The notes under the pieces were generated by a model. The model saw only the letters and a list, made by a program, of their open reading frames with translations. It was not told the origin of the DNA and made no database searches. From Ferrovibrio sp. (lineage in GTDB: Bacteria > Pseudomonadota > Alphaproteobacteria > Ferrovibrionales > Ferrovibrionaceae), in the NCBI RefSeq assembly GCF_017994015.1, contig NZ_JAGOLP010000023.1, positions 1 to 49,892 on the forward strand: a stretch of 49,892 nucleotides of DNA, written 5' to 3'. Both the position numbers and the translations under genes were made by a program. Positions 32,642 to 40,243 of this stretch are shown one piece after another. Every line of letters starts with the position of its first letter. Positions within the stretch are counted from its first letter, which is position 1.

Positions 32642-33658
32642 TTACGGCTTCGGCGTCAGCAATGGCGCCAGGGTGAAGAGCGGCACATTGGCGATGCTCA
32701 GCAGGCCATTCTGCGCGGTCAGCGGCAGCGGGAGCACGGTTTCGCCCTTGTCATCGGTTTTATGCAGCTTGGCCAGGGTTGCCTTGGCAGCCACCGCCTC
32801 GGCCGGTTTCATCCGCCCGGCCGCCACCAGGGCATCGATGCCCGCCGCCGCGCCGAGCAGCCGGCCGCCCATGGCGCCGAGCGGGCGGAATTGTTTATCC
32901 ACGGTCAGCGAGCCATCGCCGCTCAGATGCACCGCGCCCCAATGCAGCAGGATGTTGCTGAATTCAACGATGCCGCCGGCATCGCGCCAGGCAGCCAGTG
33001 CCGCCTGCGGGCTGGCGCCAAGCCATGGCCCGGTCTGCTTGCCGATCAGGTTCAACTCGGCGATGCGGCGGCCCAGCGGGCCATCCAGCGCCGCCGGCAG
33101 GTCCAGATCGGTGATCTGCACGGCCACATCCAAGGCCGGTGGCACATTGCCGGCCTGGCGCAGATGCAGTTGCAGCCGGCCGGCCTCATAACCCGCCAGG
33201 GCTTGGCCGAAGCGCACGCCCTGCAAATCGGCGGCGATCCGCAGCCAGCGGTCGGCGCCATCCAGCACCAGGCTGGCCCGGCCACGTTCCGGCGTGGCGC
33301 TGAACTTGTGCTCGGTGCCGCCATCGCGCCAGGCCAGGCTCTGGGCGCCAAACAGCTCAAACACAATATGCTGGCTGCTCCATAATTGCTGATGCGCCAC
33401 CAGGGTTTCGGATTCGATTTTCCAGCCGGCGCCGCGCGGCTCGCTCCAGCTCACCCCGTCCAGCCGCAGGCTGAGCCGGTAGGGAAAGCCACCGCGCTGC
33501 CAGCCGCGATAGCTGAAGCTGCGGCCCTGAAGCTGCTGTTGCGCCTGGAAGGCCAGCAAACCGGCCTCCACCCGCCCCATAAGGTGGCTCCACAGGGCAT
33601 AATAGCCGAGCAATCCGCCCAGGATGGCGCCGGCCAGGAAAACAAATCGCAATCGCAT
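32642..33658 (-). CDS. DUF2125 protein, periplasmic or membrane-anchored
   Basis: This protein of about 338 residues starts at ATG 33658 with an uncleaved-anchor-like N-terminus (LRFVFLAGAILGGLLGYYAL). The rest matches the alphaproteobacterial DUF2125 layout: GRSFSYRGWQRGGFPYRLSL, RGAGWKIESETLVAHQQLWS, then a long beta-rich region to VNKQFRPLGAMGGRLLG-like strands, ending in NGLLSIANVPLFTLAPL. The function is unknown; the fold may resemble AsmA-like lipid-contact proteins, which is speculation. TATACT ends 6 nt before this ATG, so it may be leaderless; this also decides the start over an ATG 12 codons upstream. Confidence 0.8.
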   Translation of the reverse strand: MRLRFVFLAGAILGGLLGYYALWSHLMGRVEAGLLAFQAQQQLQGRSFSYRGWQRGGFPYRLSLRLDGVSWSEPRGAGWKIESETLVAHQQLWSSQHIVFELFGAQSLAWRDGGTEHKFSATPERGRASLVLDGADRWLRIAADLQGVRFGQALAGYEAGRLQLHLRQAGNVPPALDVAVQITDLDLPAALDGPLGRRIAELNLIGKQTGPWLGASPQAALAAWRDAGGIVEFSNILLHWGAVHLSGDGSLTVDKQFRPLGAMGGRLLGAAAGIDALVAAGRMKPAEAVAAKATLAKLHKTDDKGETVLPLPLTAQNGLLSIANVPLFTLAPLLTPKP

Positions 33659-33798
33659 GGTGCCAGTATAGCGCCGCCGCGCCCCCGGCTCCATGGCCGC
33701 TGCCTGCCGTTATCGCCGCAGCCGGGCAGTGCGGCCATGGGTTGCCGTAACGGCGGCAAGCAGCAATAGTTGTCGCCGAAAAAAAGAAAGTGTCCCCG

Positions 33799-34680
33799 AT
33801 GTCGTCCCGTCCCCATGCCGCCTTTGCGGCCATCGCCCTGCCCGGATTGTTTGTGCTGTTATGGTCCACCGGCTTTATCGGCGCCAAGCTTGGCCTGCCC
33901 TATGCCGAGCCGACCACCTTCCTGATCGTGCGTTTTGCCATCATCACAATGCTGCTGGCCGGTTTCGCCGGGCTGACCCGGGCGCCCTGGCCGACAAGCT
34001 GGCGGGAAACCGGCCATATCGTGGTGGCCGGGATACTGATGCAGGCGGTGTATCTGGGTGGCACTTTCAGCGCCATCTATCACGGCGTGCCGGCCGGCAT
34101 CGCGGCGCTGATCGTCGGCATCCAGCCTTTGCTGGTGGCGGCGGTGGCCGGCCCGGTGCTGAACGAACAGGTGACGATGCGGCAATGGGCCGGGCTGGCG
34201 CTCGGCCTCGGCGGTGTGCTGCTGGTGGTGTGGACCAAGCTTGATCTCGGCATCGGCTCCATGCTGGGTTATGGCCTGGCCGGGCTGGCGCTGCTCGGCA
34301 TCACGGTCGGCACGGTCTACCAGAAGAAATTTTGCCCGCAGATTGATCTGCGCAGCGGCAATGCCATCCAATATGCTGCCGCCGTGGTGGTGCTGGCGCC
34401 GTTTGCCTTGCTGTTCGAGGATCGTGTGATCGAATGGAGCGGCGAATTCATCTTTGCGCTTGGCTGGCTCTGCATCGTGTTGTCGCTTGGCGCCATTTCG
34501 CTGCTGTTCAGCCTGATCCGGCGCGGCGGTGCCGCCCAGGTCTCCAGCCTGTTCTTCCTGGTGCCGCCCTGCACGGCTTTGGTGGCGTATTTTCTGTTTG
34601 GCGAAACCCTCAACCTGTTGGCCCTGCTCGGCATGGCGGCTACCATGGTGGGTGTCGCCCTGGTGAACCAGAAACGCTAG
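33799..34680 (+). CDS. EamA/DMT-family transporter
   Basis: This protein of about 293 residues has ten predicted membrane helices in two EamA repeats: repeat 1 from IALPGLFVLLWSTGFIGAK to LNEQVTMRQWAGLALGLGGV, repeat 2 from GYGLAGLALLGITVGTVYQK to FGETLNLLALLGMAATMVGV. The paired Phe/Leu-x-x-Glu-x-x-Thr/Asn-x-x-x motifs before helices 5 and 10 are typical. It probably exports amino acids or metabolites, but the substrate is unknown. The ATG at 33799 is preferred over GTG 33790. The chaC gene starts on the base after its stop. Confidence 0.88.
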   Translation: MSSRPHAAFAAIALPGLFVLLWSTGFIGAKLGLPYAEPTTFLIVRFAIITMLLAGFAGLTRAPWPTSWRETGHIVVAGILMQAVYLGGTFSAIYHGVPAGIAALIVGIQPLLVAAVAGPVLNEQVTMRQWAGLALGLGGVLLVVWTKLDLGIGSMLGYGLAGLALLGITVGTVYQKKFCPQIDLRSGNAIQYAAAVVVLAPFALLFEDRVIEWSGEFIFALGWLCIVLSLGAISLLFSLIRRGGAAQVSSLFFLVPPCTALVAYFLFGETLNLLALLGMAATMVGVALVNQKR

Positions 34681-35304
34681 ATGCCCAAAACAGTCATCCC
34701 CTTTGATGCCGAACCGCCTTTGCCGGGCGAGACGCCGCCGGCCTTCCCGAAGGTGACAGTGCCGAAGGGCGAGGCATTGTGGGTGTTTGGCTATGGTTCG
34801 CTGATGTGGGATCCCGGCTTTCCGTATCTGGAACAGGCCACGGCGCGGCTCTGGGGCTATCACCGCGCCTTCTGCGTCTGGTCGCACCGTTATCGCGGCA
34901 CACCGGAAGCCCCCGGCCTGGTGCTGGGCTTGAAGCCGGGCGGCTCCTGCCTGGGCCGTGCCTTCCGTGTGCGCAAGGCCGATGAAGCCGCCGTGATCGA
35001 CTATCTCTATCGCCGCGAGATGCTCACCGGGGTGTATCGGCCCGGCTTCCATACCGCACAATTGGGCGCCGAGCGCCGCCGCGTGCTGGCCTTCGTGGCC
35101 GATCATAAACATGTGCAATATGCCGGCCGGCTCAGCGAACCGGAAGCAGCGCAGGTGATTGCGCAATCCTCAGGCCAGCGCGGCCCGAATCTGGATTACC
35201 TGAGCAACACCGTGGCGCATCTCGATGCGCTGGGCATCAATGACGGGCCATTGCACAAGCTGCTGGCGGATGCGCAGCAGCTTTGCGCTGCAAAGCGCGC
35301 GTGA
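34681..35304 (+). CDS. ChaC-family gamma-glutamylcyclotransferase
   Basis: This 207-residue protein has the ChaC signature WVFGYGSLMWDPGFPYLEQA near residue 40, then ATARLWGYHRAFCVWSHRYR, GLVLGLKPGGSCLGRAFRVR, and the catalytic Glu region YLYRREMLTGVYRPGF, with YAGRLSEPEAAQVIAQSSGQ toward the end. ChaC enzymes cleave glutathione to 5-oxoproline and Cys-Gly in the cytosol. Its ATG directly follows the stop of the DMT gene, and the aldo-keto reductase starts 50 bp later, so the three are probably one transcript. Confidence 0.9.
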   Translation: MPKTVIPFDAEPPLPGETPPAFPKVTVPKGEALWVFGYGSLMWDPGFPYLEQATARLWGYHRAFCVWSHRYRGTPEAPGLVLGLKPGGSCLGRAFRVRKADEAAVIDYLYRREMLTGVYRPGFHTAQLGAERRRVLAFVADHKHVQYAGRLSEPEAAQVIAQSSGQRGPNLDYLSNTVAHLDALGINDGPLHKLLADAQQLCAAKRA

Positions 35305-35354
35305 AGTGGGGCGGCTGTGCCGGTGAAGCAAAAAGACGTAGGGGAGAGCGAAAC

Positions 35355-36335
35355 ATGCAGATGATCCGCCTGGGCCAGACCGGCACAATGGTTTCCAAAC
35401 TCTGCCTTGGCTGCATGACCTATGGCGACCCGGCCTGGCGCTCCTGGGTGTTGACCGAGGAACAGAGCGAACCGTTTTTCCGCCAGGCGGTGGAAGCCGG
35501 GATCAATTTTTTTGATACGGCCAACATGTATTCGCTCGGCGCCTCCGAAACCGTCACCGGGCGCATGTTGAAGAAATACGCCCGGCGCGACGAGATTGTG
35601 GTGGCCACCAAGGTCTACAATCCTATGGGCCCGGGGCCGAACCAGCGCGGCCTGTCGCGCAAGCATATCCTGCAGGCGATTGACGACAGCTTGCAGCGGC
35701 TCGGCATGGATTATGTCGATCTCTACCAGATTCACCGCTATGACCGGCATACCCCGATCGAGGAAACCCTGGAGGCGCTGAATGATGTGGTGCGCGCCGG
35801 CAAGGCGCGTTATATCGGCGCCTCGTCAATGTTCGCCTGGCAATTCGCCGATGCGCTGCACCGCCAGCGCGCCAATGGCTGGGCGCGCTTCGTCACCATG
35901 CAGAATCACTATAACCTGGTCTACCGCGAGGAGGAGCGCGAGATGCTGCCGCTCTGTCAGGCGATGGGCATCGGCGTGATCCCGTGGTCGCCGCTGGCGC
36001 GTGGTTTCCTGGCCGGCAACCGGCTGAAACAGGGCTGGGGCGATACCGAACGGGCCAAAACCGACGATATCGCCCAGCGCATGTATTACCAGGCGGGCGA
36101 TTTCAGCATCGCCGAGCGGGTGGCCGAATTGGGCCAGAAACGCGGCGTGGCGCCGGCGCAGGTCGCCATGGCCTGGCTGCTCGGCAAAAGCAGCGTCACC
36201 GCGCCGATCATTGGCGCCAGCAAGCCGCAGCATCTCAGCGATGCGCTGGCGGCGCTTGATCTCAAGCTCGATGCGGCGGAAATGGCCTATCTGGAAGAAC
36301 CCTACACGCCGCATCCGGTGCTGGGGCATAGCTGA
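35355..36335 (+). CDS. Aldo/keto reductase
   Basis: This 326-residue TIM-barrel oxidoreductase starts at ATG 35355 with GGGGAGAG upstream. The Asp-Tyr-Lys-His tetrad is visible: FFDTANMYSLGASE (D, Y), VVATKVYNPMGPGPNQRGLS (K) and VDLYQIHRYDRHTPIEETLE (H). The NADPH-binding end reads GIGVIPWSPLARGFLAGN and VTAPIIGASKPQHLSDALAA. The family acts on aldehydes, ketones and sugars; the substrate is not known. It follows chaC and ends 4 bp from the convergent DUF2063 gene. Confidence 0.92.
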   Translation: MQMIRLGQTGTMVSKLCLGCMTYGDPAWRSWVLTEEQSEPFFRQAVEAGINFFDTANMYSLGASETVTGRMLKKYARRDEIVVATKVYNPMGPGPNQRGLSRKHILQAIDDSLQRLGMDYVDLYQIHRYDRHTPIEETLEALNDVVRAGKARYIGASSMFAWQFADALHRQRANGWARFVTMQNHYNLVYREEEREMLPLCQAMGIGVIPWSPLARGFLAGNRLKQGWGDTERAKTDDIAQRMYYQAGDFSIAERVAELGQKRGVAPAQVAMAWLLGKSSVTAPIIGASKPQHLSDALAALDLKLDAAEMAYLEEPYTPHPVLGHS

Positions 36336-36339
36336 TACT

Positions 36340-37170
36340 TCAGGCTTCCAGCATCAGCCATTGCGCCTGCTGTGCCAGCGGCGCCCAGAGCAGCAGCTTG
36401 GCCAGAATAGGCGCCGGCTCGTCGCCCAGGCGGCGGGCGCTGTAGCGGGCGCAGTCTAACAGCGTGCGCGGCCCGGCCAGCGCCGCGCGCAGGCTGAAAT
36501 ACATCCAGTCGTCGATTTCCCGCACAATCAGCGCATAATCGCGCCTTGCCAGCAGGATGTAATGCGGCCGGTTTGCCGTCGCCACGGGCGCGGCTTGATC
36601 ACCATGGATCAACGCTTGCAGGCTGGCTAAAGCATGGCGCAGCAATAAGGGCCGCGTTGTTGCCGGCAGCATCAGCCGGCTTTCCGGCTGCGGCAACATT
36701 GGCCCCGGGCCGGATTTCTCTAATCCTGCTGCGCGGCTGGTCTCGATCCAGCCGCGCTCGAAGCGCGCCAGATCAAGCGCCAGCCGCAAAGCCGGCTGCC
36801 TTGCCTGGCCTTGCTGAGCCAGACTTTGCTGAGTCTGGCGCAGAAAACTTGGAAAGCCGGCGCCGAGATCATAGAGCGACGCGCTGCGCGGCGGCCGGCT
36901 GCGGATATAACCCTCGGCCAGCAGGCCAAACAGGTCATCGCCCAATAGCCGCAGCAGGCCGGGATAATCGGCTTTCAGGCAATCGATCAGCCGCTGCCGA
37001 TAGGCGTCGATATAAATCTGCAACCGGGGTCCGGCGGCATTGGGCGGCGTGGCCAGGATAGCGGCATCGTTGGGTGCCACCGCCAGATCGGGCCGCGCCA
37101 GCCGGGTCAGCAGCCAGTATTGCGCCTGCCGCAGATCAGGCCCCGATTTCAGCGCTGGCGTCGTCAACAT
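36340..37170 (-). CDS. DUF2063 protein, partner of the MNIO enzyme
   Basis: This 276-residue protein has the N-terminal DUF2063 putative DNA-binding-like domain: RLQIYIDAYRQRLIDCLKAD-YPGLLRLLG, then AEGYIRSRPPRSASLYDLGA and FPSFLRQTQQS, followed by DLARFERGWIETSRA. DUF2063 proteins regularly lie beside DUF692 enzymes and act as their binding partner, as in bufferin and related clusters, presenting the substrate peptide; the old name 'DNA-binding' is not supported by that role. The ATG at 37170 overlaps the DUF692 stop by 7 bp. It is the last gene of the three-gene operon. Confidence 0.88.
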   Translation of the reverse strand: MLTTPALKSGPDLRQAQYWLLTRLARPDLAVAPNDAAILATPPNAAGPRLQIYIDAYRQRLIDCLKADYPGLLRLLGDDLFGLLAEGYIRSRPPRSASLYDLGAGFPSFLRQTQQSLAQQGQARQPALRLALDLARFERGWIETSRAAGLEKSGPGPMLPQPESRLMLPATTRPLLLRHALASLQALIHGDQAAPVATANRPHYILLARRDYALIVREIDDWMYFSLRAALAGPRTLLDCARYSARRLGDEPAPILAKLLLWAPLAQQAQWLMLEA

Positions 37171-37982
37171 CGGCGCGCCTTGTCCAGTTCGGCCAGCAGG
37201 CCGGCATAAGCTGGCAGCCGGGCATCCCATTCCAGCAGCACCGAAACACCGCCGGTCAGGCTTTGCGCCAGCCGGTAAAGCGGCCATACCGCTTCGGCCA
37301 CCGGATGGTCATGGGTATCGATCAGGTAATCGCCATGATCCGTCGCGCCGGCCAGATGCAGTTGCGCGATACGCGCCGGCGGCAGGGCGCGGATATAGGC
37401 TTCGGCATCAAAGCCATGGTTGCGGCTGCTGACATAGACGTTGTTCACATCCAGCAGGATGCCGCAATCGGCGCTTTCCGTCAGGCGGGCGAGGAATTCC
37501 GCTTCCGACATGCTGTCATGGCGGAATTGCACATAACTGCTGGGATTTTCCAGCAGGATACGCTGCTCCAGGCGGTCCTGCACCTCGCGCACCCGGGCGC
37601 AGACATGCTTGAGCGTGGCTTCGGTAAAGGGCAGCGGCAGCAGGTCATGGCTGTTATGGCCGCCCAGGCTGGTCCAGCACAGATGGTCAGACAGCCAGGG
37701 CGCCCGCACCTGCCGCGCCAGCGCCTTCAGCTCGGCCAGATAGGCGGCATCAAACGGATCGCTGCCGCCGATGGACAGCGACACGCCATGCAGCACAATC
37801 GGCATGGTTTCGGCCAGTTGCTGCACGGCATGGCGCAGATAGCCGTGATGGCCGATCAGGTTTTCGCTGATCACCTCAAACCAGTCGACCCGGGCTCCCC
37901 CGGCCATGATGGCCGGGAGATGCTCCATACGCAGGCCAACGCCGAAACCAAGATCGGGCAGGCCAAGACGGGGTGTTGCCAT
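37164..37982 (-). CDS. DUF692 multinuclear non-heme iron oxidase (MNIO; MbnB/TglH/BufB family)
   Basis: This 272-residue TIM-barrel enzyme shows the family's metal ligands and signature blocks: GFGVGLRMEHL, DWFEVISENLIG (E36), VLHGVSLSIGG (H65), WLSDHLCW (D99, H100), LLENPSSY (E145), ILLDVNNVYVSSRNHG (D178, N181, H189), QLHLAG (H209), IDTHDHPV (D222, H224) and VLLEWD (E251). MNIO enzymes use two or three irons and O2 to rearrange peptide cysteines, for example into oxazolone-thioamide, thiooxazole or shortened products. The start lies 4 bp after the stop of the Cys-rich ferritin-like gene and it overlaps the DUF2063 gene by 7 bp, so all three are coupled. Confidence 0.93.
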   Translation of the reverse strand: MATPRLGLPDLGFGVGLRMEHLPAIMAGGARVDWFEVISENLIGHHGYLRHAVQQLAETMPIVLHGVSLSIGGSDPFDAAYLAELKALARQVRAPWLSDHLCWTSLGGHNSHDLLPLPFTEATLKHVCARVREVQDRLEQRILLENPSSYVQFRHDSMSEAEFLARLTESADCGILLDVNNVYVSSRNHGFDAEAYIRALPPARIAQLHLAGATDHGDYLIDTHDHPVAEAVWPLYRLAQSLTGGVSVLLEWDARLPAYAGLLAELDKARRC

Positions 37983-37986
37983 CGTC

Positions 37987-40068
37987 TCAGGTCGAAGGCG
38001 GCAACGCCAGACGCAGCGTTGACGGCACCGGCTTGCCTGGCAGCGGCGACACGCCCTGATTCTGCAAGGCGGCGATATAGGCATTCCAGGCAATGTCATA
38101 CACCGCATCGCCGACATTGAACGGGATGGTGCCAATCGGCTGCGGCGTGCCGGAAAACAGGTTGTAGACCTGCATATTGCCGGCTTCGGGGAAAAGCTGC
38201 GACGCCGAGATCGGCACCGCGCAGCCGCCAAGCTGCGAACACTTGTTGTCGCCCGGCGCGGAATACAAGGCGCTTGGGGTTGGCGGTGTTGGCCCGCCGC
38301 ATAGATTGGTGGCGGTGGCGGTCATGCGCGGCTTGCGGCTGCGCTTCGCCGCCGTCACCGTGCCGCATTGAGTAGTGCCGCATTGGCCGCCGCCGCCGCT
38401 GATCGGCTGGGCAAAGCCGCAGCCGCCCTGGCCGGTGCAGGCATTGGTGCCGCGGCAGGAATGAAACACCGAAACCGTGGCGCAGCCGCGGATGCTGGTC
38501 GGCTGTTCGTAATTCAGGCCCTGGCAGGCGCTGGGGGCGCGGCCCGGGCTTGGCACCGGGGTCAGCCCGCCGGAAATATCCGGGCTGCTGCCGGCGGCCC
38601 AGCATAGCGTCATGCGGTCGCCGGCCCCCACCATGGCCGGATAGGGGAAGGTGGCATTCTGCTTCTGCCAGAAGCCGTTCAGGCCGCTGGTGACGCCGGC
38701 AATCGAACCGGTGACCACGGTGTTGAGCAAGGCCGCTTCGCCGCTCAAGGCGTTGAGCGCATCGGCCACCTGTTGCGGGCTCGGGATATTGCTTGGCGGG
38801 CTGGGATTGGGCGGCTGGCTGGTCAGCAGCGCGGCGGTCCAATTATTGCCGCCGGCAAACCAGGTCGGGAAGGTGACGATGCCGCCGGCATCAATCATGC
38901 CCTGCACGGCGGTGAAGGCGGCATAATGCGATTGCCCGCCCCAATTGCTGCGCGCCGTGGCATCGGCAGAATTCGCGGCCTGGCTGCCATCGGAATTGTA
39001 GGACGGGTAATCCGCCTGCAACGCCGTGTAGCTCGGCTGGAATACCGGATCAACATTGCCGATTTCCAGCGGCGGCTGGATTTTCATTGCCGCCCGCGCG
39101 GCGGCCGGCAACAAGTGGCGCAAGCCGCTGCCCTGGCTGCCGGCGCCTTCGCCCTGATCGGTGATGCCCAGGATCATGTCCACCACCTGGGCCAATGCCA
39201 GCACCGGGTTGGTGGCCGTCACCGTGGCCGACATGCCGGGATATTCCGGCATCGGGTGGCTGCTGCCGCTGCCGCCGGCCCAGTTGAACATGTCCTGCTG
39301 CACGCTGCCGGATTGAAACAGCTTCTGATACAGCGTCTGGCCATCGGTGTAGACCATGGTGAGATACTGCATGTAGCAGTAATACATCCAGCCGATGGTG
39401 CCGAAGAGCGGCAGATTCTGCTCGGTCATCTGCGGCGTCCAGCCGGCAAACGGCGCCACGGGGAAGTATTTCGACAGCGCGCCGGGCTGGATATTCGCCA
39501 CAGCCGTGGCGTGATCCTGCTCGATCACCTGGAATAGCTGGATCTGCGCCGTGGTCACCGCGCCCAGATTGACCTCCAGGCCGTTATAGGGCGCCACCAT
39601 GTCGGTCAGATTGATGATATGCGGGATGGTGGTGAGGGTCGGGCCATAGCAGGTCCAGCCCTGATCGGCATTCTGCAAGGCCGCGCTGGTGAAGCTGGGC
39701 GTGAAGCCCATGCTGGTGCTGATATTGGCCGCCAGTTGCAGATGCAGCATCTCCTCGATGAACACGGCGAAGATGGCGTTGTAAGCCTTCTGGTTCGGGC
39801 TGGCCGGATTGGCGGCGGTGTTCAGGCCGGGCCAGGCGCGGCCCTCGTAATAGGAAATGCCGCTGGCATTGATTTCATGCGTGCCTTGCAGCGAGGTCAT
39901 CGCCGCCATGTAAAGCGGAATGGTGAACAATTCCACATTGATCGCGGCCTGGGCCATGGCCCGGATCGCTGCCGTATCGGCCGGCAGGTAGGACAGGTTG
40001 CGGCCGGTGATCGGGGTGGGAACCGGCGGCAAGACGCCAAGGCCGGCTGTGCTGGCAAGATTGCTCAT
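37987..40068 (-). CDS. Ferritin-like (VioB/PF12902-type) protein with Cys-rich C-terminal region
   Basis: This 693-residue protein starts at ATG 40068 with GGAG 7 nt upstream. Residues about 25-330 match the ferritin-like domain found at the N-terminus of VioB/RebD: AINVELFTIPLYMAAMTSLQ (E46), AVFIEEMLHLQLAANISTSM (E105, E106, H109) and QVIEQDHATAV (E183, H186), a candidate metal centre. Residues 340-500 are Gly/Ser/Pro/Ala-rich. Residues 515-616 hold 10 of the 13 cysteines, with CTGQGGC (544-550) and CSQLGGC (610-616) as matching repeats. No signal peptide is seen. The next gene is a DUF692 oxidase, so this protein is the likely substrate, or carries the substrate segment, or is an accessory oxidase. 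Confidence 0.85.
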   Translation of the reverse strand: MSNLASTAGLGVLPPVPTPITGRNLSYLPADTAAIRAMAQAAINVELFTIPLYMAAMTSLQGTHEINASGISYYEGRAWPGLNTAANPASPNQKAYNAIFAVFIEEMLHLQLAANISTSMGFTPSFTSAALQNADQGWTCYGPTLTTIPHIINLTDMVAPYNGLEVNLGAVTTAQIQLFQVIEQDHATAVANIQPGALSKYFPVAPFAGWTPQMTEQNLPLFGTIGWMYYCYMQYLTMVYTDGQTLYQKLFQSGSVQQDMFNWAGGSGSSHPMPEYPGMSATVTATNPVLALAQVVDMILGITDQGEGAGSQGSGLRHLLPAAARAAMKIQPPLEIGNVDPVFQPSYTALQADYPSYNSDGSQAANSADATARSNWGGQSHYAAFTAVQGMIDAGGIVTFPTWFAGGNNWTAALLTSQPPNPSPPSNIPSPQQVADALNALSGEAALLNTVVTGSIAGVTSGLNGFWQKQNATFPYPAMVGAGDRMTLCWAAGSSPDISGGLTPVPSPGRAPSACQGLNYEQPTSIRGCATVSVFHSCRGTNACTGQGGCGFAQPISGGGGQCGTTQCGTVTAAKRSRKPRMTATATNLCGGPTPPTPSALYSAPGDNKCSQLGGCAVPISASQLFPEAGNMQVYNLFSGTPQPIGTIPFNVGDAVYDIAWNAYIAALQNQGVSPLPGKPVPSTLRLALPPST
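38221..38526 (-). other. Cys-rich segment, candidate MNIO modification region
   Basis: This stretch encodes residues 515-616 of the ferritin-like protein, with cysteines at 515, 529, 538, 544, 550, 563, 568, 590, 610 and 616. Motifs include FHSCRGTNACTGQGGCG, GQCGTTQCGTV and NKCSQLGGCAVPIS; two share C-x3-G-G-C followed within a few residues by P-I-S. Cys-Gly dipeptides of this sort are what known DUF692 enzymes act on. The rest of the protein has only three cysteines (140, 231, 489). Confidence 0.6.
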
Positions 40069-40243
40069 GGGGCGCTCCGGATTTCGGTTGCAGGGCGGAA
40101 AATGCTGACTGGTACAGAAAATCGAGTGCAACCAAATAATGCCAGTATAGATAGAAAATGAAAGCTGAATAACGCGGGCGCGCACGGAAAAGTCGCGCCA
40201 TATGGCTATGGCGCTGAATTAAAACAGCTTTTAAGTGTCTTTG

